The notes under the pieces were generated by a model, which did not search any database, had not been told where the DNA came from, and saw only the letters and a list, made by a program, of their open reading frames with translations. Made by a program: the position numbers and the translations under genes. Shown piece after piece: positions 58,984 through 64,000 of a stretch of DNA of 64,000 nucleotides. This DNA comes from Mycolicibacterium sp. CBMA 247. GTDB lineage: Bacteria > Actinomycetota > Actinomycetes > Mycobacteriales > Mycobacteriaceae. Within the stretch, counting starts at the first letter, position 1. Each line of letters begins with the position of its first letter. The stretch covers positions 1,798,001 through 1,862,000 of the forward strand of contig NZ_VTGX01000001.1 in the NCBI RefSeq assembly GCF_009729095.1. The letters run 5' to 3'.

Positions 58984-60277
58984 AGTGCGCCTCGGGCAAC
59001 AGCAGTACGGTCCGGGTCAACACCTCGGCCAAGCGTCGCATCGCATCCAGATCGGCGAGGTTCATCCCCCTCGTGAAGTCGATGTCACCGCCATCGGGCG
59101 TGGCCGCGACCTTGGGCATCCCGACGCGGGCGGTAGGAACTCCCCGCATGCGCAGGATGTTGGCGTCGGTCGCACCACTGTGGTGCAGGAACGGCTCGTG
59201 AGCTCGGCCGTCGACGGTCTCGAAAGCCGCGACCGCCGCGCGGACCACCGGCGAGTCCGGCGATGTGTGCGATGCCGGGATGGCCGCAACCTGGCGCACC
59301 TGCAGTGGAACACCGAGCTCTGCCGACAGGCGGCGCAGCTCGGCGCGGACCTCGCGCACCACACCAGGGGGTGTCTGGCGAGGCGTGAGGCGCAGGTCGA
59401 GCCGCAGCCGCACCTGCGCCGGCGTGGAGGCCGCAAGCCGGTCGAAGCCGCCCCGCACTGACGAGACGACGCCCTGCGGGGCCATGGTTGCGTGCTCATG
59501 GCGTGCGGCGTAGGCCTCCAGCCACTCCTCGAGAGCGATCGCGACGCGACCCGCCGTGGCTACTGCGTTGCTGTACGGAAGACGGTGCCGACTCCCGGCA
59601 TAGGTATGTAGACCTGAGACGAAAACGTCGAGCCACACCAGACCGACCTCCTCGTGCAGTACGGTCCAGCCGGGCTTGGCGATGACGGCGTAGTCGGTGG
59701 TGTACCCGCGTTCGAGCAGGAAGCCAGCACCCACTCCGTGACCAGTGTTGGCGCGGTCGGGGTTTCCCACCCCGGGGACCGCGAACGAGGGCATCCCGCC
59801 GGCACCGAAGCCGCCCACGAGGTCGCCGCCGGGATCGACCCCGGCGGCGACGAATGCCTGGAGCACCGCCATCACGACCGCGGCGTGCCCCTTCGGGTTA
59901 CCTGCGCCCAGCCCCTCGACGATGTCGCCCCGAACGACGGCGTGGGACCGCATATCGGGTCGCCACGCGGTCGACGCGTCCGGAACGTCGAGCGTCGGGT
60001 CGCCCGTCGTGAAGGTGTCGAGCGGTGCGTAGAGCAGAAGAGACGGTCCATCTCCACCCTGGACTGTCGCGACCGCGTTGGCCTGGTAGACGTCGATCGG
60101 CTGCAGTACGGCGTCGACTCCGGCAGCCTTGAGACGCTCGGCGATCCACGTCGCGACCGGTCGCTCATGGCCAGTCGGACTCGCGATATCGACCACACCG
60201 CAGACGGTTTCCAGCAGGAGGTCGCGCGTCACATGGCGCATCACCGCGGCGACGACGGCCTCGATCCCGGCATTCAT
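58961..60277 (-). CDS. M20-fold hydrolase-like protein with metal ligands replaced
   Basis: 438 residues with the two-domain M20/ArgE-DapE-CPG2 layout: catalytic-type domain, dimerisation insert (about 205-325, with Gly-Leu-His-Thr-Tyr-Ala-Gly), and return to the first domain. Aligned by eye to carboxypeptidase G2, the zinc ligands are changed: His to Pro85 (Ala-Pro-Leu-Asp), Asp to Asn127 (Gly-Asn-Pro-Lys-Gly), the Glu-Glu pair to Gly (159-161), Glu to Lys201 (Ala-Lys-Pro-Gly), and the last His is absent. It may be a metal-free enzyme or a binding protein. The start overlaps the preceding short gene in an ATGA. Confidence 0.82.
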   Translation of the reverse strand: MNAGIEAVVAAVMRHVTRDLLLETVCGVVDIASPTGHERPVATWIAERLKAAGVDAVLQPIDVYQANAVATVQGGDGPSLLLYAPLDTFTTGDPTLDVPDASTAWRPDMRSHAVVRGDIVEGLGAGNPKGHAAVVMAVLQAFVAAGVDPGGDLVGGFGAGGMPSFAVPGVGNPDRANTGHGVGAGFLLERGYTTDYAVIAKPGWTVLHEEVGLVWLDVFVSGLHTYAGSRHRLPYSNAVATAGRVAIALEEWLEAYAARHEHATMAPQGVVSSVRGGFDRLAASTPAQVRLRLDLRLTPRQTPPGVVREVRAELRRLSAELGVPLQVRQVAAIPASHTSPDSPVVRAAVAAFETVDGRAHEPFLHHSGATDANILRMRGVPTARVGMPKVAATPDGGDIDFTRGMNLADLDAMRRLAEVLTRTVLLLPEAHCAGSRRR

Positions 60278-60516
60278 GAGGCTGCCTCGGACTCACTGCC
60301 GCGCGACGCGACAGCGAACCGCATCGACGCAGCGACATCACCGTCGACCTCGGCTGCGTAGCTGCCGTCGGCTACCAGCGGCGTTGCCGGCCCGACGCAG
60401 TCAAGTAGCGCGACCTCACCCGCCCATAGCGGACGGTTGCGCTCCGCCGCTAGCTCAACCACCTCGTCGGCCCGGTCCACGTCGGCCTCACGTGGGCCGG
60501 ACGACGGCGCGGCCAC
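60274..60516 (-). CDS. Short protein, possible C-terminal remnant of a 2-oxopent-4-enoate hydratase
   Basis: 80 residues from a GTG. The stretch Leu-Trp-Ala-Gly-Glu-Val-Ala-Leu ... Thr-Pro-Leu-Val-Ala-Asp-Gly-Ser-Tyr-Ala-Ala-Glu-Val-Asp-Gly ... Met-Arg-Phe has the spacing of the end of MhpD/XylJ-type hydratases (fumarylacetoacetase superfamily), which lie at this place in many meta-cleavage operons. The rest of such an enzyme is absent; upstream is the quinone-reductase gene, overlapped by 29 bases. The ATGA link to the M20-like gene suggests it is still translated. Could equally be an unrelated small protein. Confidence 0.45.
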   Translation of the reverse strand: MAAPSSGPREADVDRADEVVELAAERNRPLWAGEVALLDCVGPATPLVADGSYAAEVDGDVAASMRFAVASRGSESEAAS

Positions 60517-61474
60517 GAATGCGGCCCTTGCTCATTAGCTCGAGCGCGCGCCCGATGTCCTCGAGCCCGAAGGTCTCGTAAGCGAGGGTCAGCTCGCCGG
60601 AGCCAAGCATTGCCGCAAGTTCCGGAACCGCGGCCCGGGCCTCGCTTTCGCGACGAATCATGTTGACCGGCAACAGCGCAACGTCGTCGAGCAGCCAGTT
60701 CGACAAGCCAAGGCTCACATCATTACCCGCGACGTAACCGATCGAGACCGCACGACCGCCGGGCCGCACCCACCGGGACCGAGCGATCAGCTCGGGCCCG
60801 CCCAGGGTGTCGACGAGCACGGTGGCCGGACGGTCGTCCGCGAGCCTCGCGATCGCCGCCTCGTCGCCCGCGACCACGACCGTGGCACCGCCGACGACGC
60901 GCTCGGCCTGGCCCTCGTCGGCCACGAGCGCCGTCACTGTGGCGCCACTGTGGGCGGCGAGCTGCGCGACCATGGCGCCGACCGCTCCCGCCGCGCCCGC
61001 GACCACAACGTGCTCATCGGCCGCGGTCGTGACATCGGGCAGCCATCCACCGAGCCGACCGACCTGGTGGAGGGCCGTGTGCGCCGTGGTGGTGGGCACC
61101 CAGAAGGTGGCGCCAAGCTCTGGCGAGAGGCCCTCGGGCAGCTCAGTGAGTGCCTTGTCCTTGACTGCGACGAGCTCGGCCCAGGTGCCATCGCGCAGCA
61201 TGCCGAGGCCACCCCCGCGGAGGATCACCCGGGTGCCGGGTGTGAACCGCTCGGACTCAACGACCACACCACAGCCCTCCACACCGCCTACGTACGGCAG
61301 TGTCGGCTTGATGCCGAAGTCGCCGCCCGCGACAGTCACATCGAGGTGGGCCACTGCCGCCGCCTCGACTCGGACGAGGGACTCTCCGGGCGCGGGCTCT
61401 GGCACCGGCACATCGTCCACGACCGGGGCTTTCCCCCAGCCATGGACGCGTGCGGCGCGCATCGTCGCGTTCAC
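60488..61474 (-). CDS. Zinc-free MDR oxidoreductase (NADPH:quinone reductase-like)
   Basis: 328 residues, medium-chain dehydrogenase fold. GroES-like N-terminal domain without the usual zinc-binding Cys/His set, and a Rossmann domain with Val-Ala-Gly-Ala-Ala-Gly-Ala-Val-Gly near 158. Such proteins reduce quinones or enones with NADPH. In a ring-cleavage operon it may reduce a quinone by-product or an unsaturated intermediate. The stop codon region overlaps the short downstream gene, and its start overlaps the hydrolase gene by four bases. Confidence 0.85.
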   Translation of the reverse strand: MNATMRAARVHGWGKAPVVDDVPVPEPAPGESLVRVEAAAVAHLDVTVAGGDFGIKPTLPYVGGVEGCGVVVESERFTPGTRVILRGGGLGMLRDGTWAELVAVKDKALTELPEGLSPELGATFWVPTTTAHTALHQVGRLGGWLPDVTTAADEHVVVAGAAGAVGAMVAQLAAHSGATVTALVADEGQAERVVGGATVVVAGDEAAIARLADDRPATVLVDTLGGPELIARSRWVRPGGRAVSIGYVAGNDVSLGLSNWLLDDVALLPVNMIRRESEARAAVPELAAMLGSGELTLAYETFGLEDIGRALELMSKGRIRGRAVVRPT

Positions 61475-62346
61475 GCCACCGGGTGTTTCTCGAGGAACGC
61501 GAGGCTGATCTCGTTGTACTCGTCGGCCTTCTCGTGCTGCGGCCAGTGACCGCAGTCGTCGAACAGCACCAGCTCGGAACCCGCGATGTGTTGGTGCATG
61601 GCGCTCGCCTCCGGAACGTCCCCGAACGGGTTGTTGCGACCCCAGACGATGAGCGTGGGAACCGTGATCTGAGCGAGGTCCTCGGGCTTGAGGATGTTGC
61701 GCAGGCGCGTCTCGAGGTCCTGCAGCGACAGCAGGTTGTCGATGTTCGCGACGAACTCCGGCTGCTGGTAGATCGCGTGGCGGACTGCGACAAGCTCTTC
61801 TGTCGCGTTGGCCGGGTCGTGCATCAGCAGCTGCAAACGTCGACGCGTCAACTCGACGTCGTTCGTCTCGACGGCCTTACGCGTGCTCGTCCGTATGCGC
61901 TCCATGACCTCAGGGTTCGCGACGGTCCCGCCGGCCGCGAGGAGCTGCAGCGACGCGACACGCTCCGGGTTGTCGATTGCCGTCCGGCCGCCCACCCAGC
62001 CACCGAGCGACTCGCCGCCGATGTGTGCCTTCTCGATACCGACGGCGTCGAGGTAGGCAAGCAGGTGGTCGCGATAGCGCGGGATCTCATAGGGGAAGTC
62101 CGGCTTGCCGGTGTAGCCGTGGCCGAGCATGTCGATCGAGTGGACGGTGTACCGCTCGGCGTGCGGCTTGATGTTGCGGATGAAGGCTTCAAGGTGGCCG
62201 CTGGTGCCGTGCAGGAAGACGATCGTCTCCGAGCCGTGGCCGGCCTGCAGCGAGCGCGTGGGCACGCCGCCGGCGTCTACGGTCGAAATCGAAAAGTCGA
62301 GCCCGGCGAGCTCGGTCCAGATCGTGCGGGTCAGGTCTTGGGTCAT
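61471..62346 (-). CDS. Alpha/beta hydrolase, meta-cleavage-product hydrolase type (first copy)
   Basis: 291 residues. Nucleophile Ser113 in Gly-Glu-Ser-Leu-Gly-Gly and catalytic His267 in Cys-Gly-His-Trp-Pro-Gln fit the C-C hydrolases (MhpC, BphD, XylF) that split ring-fission products. The acid of BphD lies in Trp-Gly-Arg-Asp-Asp; here it reads Trp-Gly-Arg-Asn-Asn with an Asp at 243 three residues further on, so the acid may have moved. Overlaps the quinone-reductase-like gene by four bases. A second such hydrolase lies upstream in the same arm. Confidence 0.88.
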   Translation of the reverse strand: MTQDLTRTIWTELAGLDFSISTVDAGGVPTRSLQAGHGSETIVFLHGTSGHLEAFIRNIKPHAERYTVHSIDMLGHGYTGKPDFPYEIPRYRDHLLAYLDAVGIEKAHIGGESLGGWVGGRTAIDNPERVASLQLLAAGGTVANPEVMERIRTSTRKAVETNDVELTRRRLQLLMHDPANATEELVAVRHAIYQQPEFVANIDNLLSLQDLETRLRNILKPEDLAQITVPTLIVWGRNNPFGDVPEASAMHQHIAGSELVLFDDCGHWPQHEKADEYNEISLAFLEKHPVA

Positions 62347-62385
62347 CTCGGGTCTTTCTCTGTCGGCGGCAGGCGGCCGCTCTCG

Positions 62386-62529
62386 TCACTGGTTGATGCG
62401 GTGGACCTGCGTGTTGACGCGGGCCAACGGGTTCGGGAAGACGCGCTGGTGGGTCGCGAGGCGATTGCTGACGATGCGCAGGCCTGCGAGAGTCACGGTC
62501 GCGGCGATCAGCAGGTAGATCAGCTTCAT
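62386..62529 (-). CDS. 47-residue single-span membrane peptide
   Basis: Starts with ATG at 62529, nine bases after GGAGGAG, and stops at 62386. Residues 3-18 form a hydrophobic helix (Leu-Ile-Tyr-Leu-Leu-Ile-Ala-Ala), followed by a basic, Asn- and Arg-rich tail. It fills the gap between the two hydrolase genes on the same strand with no other gene. The strong ribosome site and fit to the gap argue that it is real. Function unknown; it might anchor or regulate the pathway enzymes or a transporter. Confidence 0.65.
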   Translation of the reverse strand: MKLIYLLIAATVTLAGLRIVSNRLATHQRVFPNPLARVNTQVHRINQ

Positions 62530-62556
62530 GGGTTGGTTCTCCTCCGATCGTGTCGT

Positions 62557-63450
62557 TCAGCGGTGGTCGATGGCACGCAGGAACCCGTCCACCACGGCGT
62601 GGTAGGCGCCCGGACGCTCCTCCTGCAGGTGATGGGACACGTGGTCCATGACGTGCAGGTTGCCGCGTTGCACCATGCGGGCCAGCATCATCGGGTAGTC
62701 CGGCGTGAGGAAGGCGTCCTCGCGACCCCAGATGAACAGGGACGGCGCCGAGACCCGGCCCAACTGCTCGGTGAGGTCCTGCCAATCGCCGCGCGGCGAG
62801 TCCGACATGGCGGCCAGCGCGCGTTCCTCAGGGTCGAGGCTCTGGTTGTAGCGCAGGTCGAGGGTCTCCTCGGGCAGGCGGTCGGCGTCGAACCACTCGA
62901 GCTTCGTGATGAGGGTGCGCATCTTCTCGCGCGTCGGTCCATCGCCGCCGTAGTACACGTCGCGCGCCGTGCGACCCCGGTGGCCCCGCTCAGGCAGCGG
63001 CGCGAGCGGCCCATAGAACACCGGCATGCTGCCGGTGACCACGAGCGAGCGCACGCGTTCGGGGTAGAGAGCCGCCAGATTGAGCGCAATCGTGCCGCCC
63101 CACGAGTTGCAGATGAAATCGGCTTGCGCGATACCGAGCTCATCCATCAGCGCAACGGTCTTGGCCGCGTGGAAATCCCACATGGGGCCGCTGATGCGGC
63201 ATTTCTCTGACTTGCCGTATTGCAGGATGTCGACGAGCACGCAGTGCCGGTCGGTCGCGAACAGCGGTGCGACCGAACCGAAGTCACTCCACGCGGTGCA
63301 GCCGGGGCCGCCGCCGTGCAGGAAGATCGTGTCCGGGCCGGAACCGAGCTCGTAGTAGTGGTAGGTCACCCCGTCAGCGGTCGCGTACCGGCTTTCGGGT
63401 GCCGGTCCGGCGGCGGGTGAGGTCAGTCGCTCAGTGGTATTGATCGTCAT
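62557..63450 (-). CDS. Alpha/beta hydrolase, meta-cleavage-product hydrolase type (second copy)
   Basis: 297 residues. Oxyanion segment His-Gly-Gly-Gly-Pro-Gly-Cys near 45-51, nucleophile Ser116 in Cys-Asn-Ser-Trp-Gly-Gly, acid in Gly-Arg-Glu-Asp-Ala-Phe, and His in Asp-His-Val-Ser-His-His. This is close to the HsaD/BphD/MhpC pattern, and it follows the extradiol dioxygenase by 12 bases, so it is the likelier direct user of the ring-fission product. AGAGGAAAG before the ATG supports the start. Confidence 0.9.
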   Translation of the reverse strand: MTINTTERLTSPAAGPAPESRYATADGVTYHYYELGSGPDTIFLHGGGPGCTAWSDFGSVAPLFATDRHCVLVDILQYGKSEKCRISGPMWDFHAAKTVALMDELGIAQADFICNSWGGTIALNLAALYPERVRSLVVTGSMPVFYGPLAPLPERGHRGRTARDVYYGGDGPTREKMRTLITKLEWFDADRLPEETLDLRYNQSLDPEERALAAMSDSPRGDWQDLTEQLGRVSAPSLFIWGREDAFLTPDYPMMLARMVQRGNLHVMDHVSHHLQEERPGAYHAVVDGFLRAIDHR

Positions 63451-63462
63451 GTCTTTCCTCTC

Positions 63463-64000
63463 TTAAGCCGTGGCCGGCTCGACCAGGGCGACGCCCATGC
63501 CGGTGAGCCACTCGGGCATCGGCGAGTAGGCGAGTGCCTTCCCAGGCGCGAATCCGAGCGCCGCGGCCATGACCAGCCAGGTGCGCAATTCCTGGCCGCC
63601 GTTGCCGGCGCGCTCGGCGAGCTGTTCCGATGTCAACTCGGTGTATGGGCGCAGCGCACCCTTTTCCAGATCGGCAAGGAACTTTTCATCGAAGTCCGAG
63701 AAAATGGTGGGCTGAGCGGCCACGATGATCTCGCGACGCCGCTTGTCGTAGCGCTCCCACTCGCCGCGGCCGTTGAGCCAAGCCTCGACCAGGAATTCTT
63801 CGTCGTCGCCCACCGGCTCGGTCCAGTCGCTCGGCCACGGAAGCTGGTGTGACAGACCGCCCGACGCGATCACGACCACGCGCTTGTCTCCGCCGATCTC
63901 GGCGACCGCGCGGGCGATGTTTTCGCCGAGTGCGGCAACGCGCGGCAATGTCGGCAGCGGCGTCGCGAACACGTTGACCACAAGTGGAACGACAGGTACC
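63463..64000 (-). CDS. LigB-type extradiol ring-cleavage dioxygenase (5' end outside window)
   Basis: C-terminal 179 codons only; the reading frame is open to the right edge. The segment Val-Val-Ile-Ala-Ser-Gly-Gly-Leu-Ser-His-Gln-Leu-Pro (near 63885-63850) is the conserved late motif of class III (type II) extradiol enzymes such as MhpB, which open a 2,3-dihydroxyphenyl ring with iron and oxygen. Length and ending match MhpB-like proteins. It is the first visible gene of the minus-strand arm. This differs from HsaC/BphC, which belong to the vicinal-oxygen-chelate family. Confidence 0.88.
   Translation of the reverse strand, partial: VPVVPLVVNVFATPLPTLPRVAALGENIARAVAEIGGDKRVVVIASGGLSHQLPWPSDWTEPVGDDEEFLVEAWLNGRGEWERYDKRRREIIVAAQPTIFSDFDEKFLADLEKGALRPYTELTSEQLAERAGNGGQELRTWLVMAAALGFAPGKALAYSPMPEWLTGMGVALVEPATA

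Noticed and set aside
61450..63210. Open frame of about 586 codons opposite the hydrolases
   Set aside because: It runs antisense to two well-defined alpha/beta hydrolases and a small gene with ribosome sites; no motif supports it.

Overview
The window reads as chromosomal DNA of a fast-growing, high-GC mycobacterium (Mycolicibacterium type). It carries a complete yrbE-mce lipid-import operon, an F420-dependent glucose-6-phosphate dehydrogenase, a Pks10-like type III polyketide synthase, and the conserved mycobacterial block thiG-thiS-thiO / thiE / mutT3 / glnX-glnH-pknG / pta-ackA / fgd. As I remember it, the order fits M. smegmatis better than M. tuberculosis, because an aminotransferase, an amino-acid permease and a GntR regulator sit between fgd and pta. 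No rRNA, confident tRNA, CRISPR array, intact insertion sequence or phage gene was seen.

Layout. 1-2160: Mce-associated protein and three small exported proteins at the 3' side of an mce operon. 2198-11437 (minus): yrbEA-yrbEB-mceA-B-C-D-E-F, tightly overlapped, with a strong bidirectional terminator at 2157-2193. 11680-20657: HsaA-like flavin monooxygenase divergent from the mce operon, IclR and PadR regulators, amino-acid, DMT-like, SulP and NCS2 transporters, and an LLM oxidoreductase. 20673-26644 (minus): a 77-residue exported peptide, then a FAD reductase / methyltransferase / type III PKS cassette, then two tandem M28 lipoprotein peptidases (LpqL and a paralogue). 26645-26980 is the only gene-free stretch over 300 bases; it contains nested inverted repeats and a tRNA-like T-arm. 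26981-33453: SPFH protein, ABC-2 exporter, SGNH hydrolase, then thiamine genes with a TPP riboswitch in front of thiOSG. 33588-38148: glnX-glnH-pknG, the amino-acid-sensing kinase system. 38152-49128: CtaG-like and VWA membrane proteins, pta-ackA with the aminotransferase/permease operon and its GntR regulator, fgd, and a metallo-beta-lactamase-fold protein.

49129-64000 is accessory in character: an aromatic meta-cleavage cluster. The plus-strand arm is IclR, acylating aldehyde dehydrogenase, 4-hydroxy-2-oxoacid aldolase, CoA ligase, a double-domain CoA-transferase and an enoyl-CoA hydratase, linked by 4-base overlaps from the dehydrogenase on. The minus-strand arm is a LigB-type extradiol dioxygenase (cut by the window end), two C-C-bond hydrolases, a 47-residue membrane peptide, a quinone-reductase-like protein, a short possible hydratase remnant and an M20-fold protein that has lost its metal ligands. 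An IclR pseudogene lies between the arms, and an aldehyde dehydrogenase diverges from the intact IclR gene across a perfect 14-base palindrome. Ring cleavage, hydrolysis, aldolase and aldehyde dehydrogenase would deliver acetyl- or propionyl-CoA, while the ligase, transferase and hydratase imply CoA activation and side-chain processing. The starting substrate is not evident.

Limits: all calls come from reading the sequence and from remembered family features. No homology search, structure prediction or promoter mapping was run. Start codons were chosen by ribosome-binding sites, overlaps and family length where possible.
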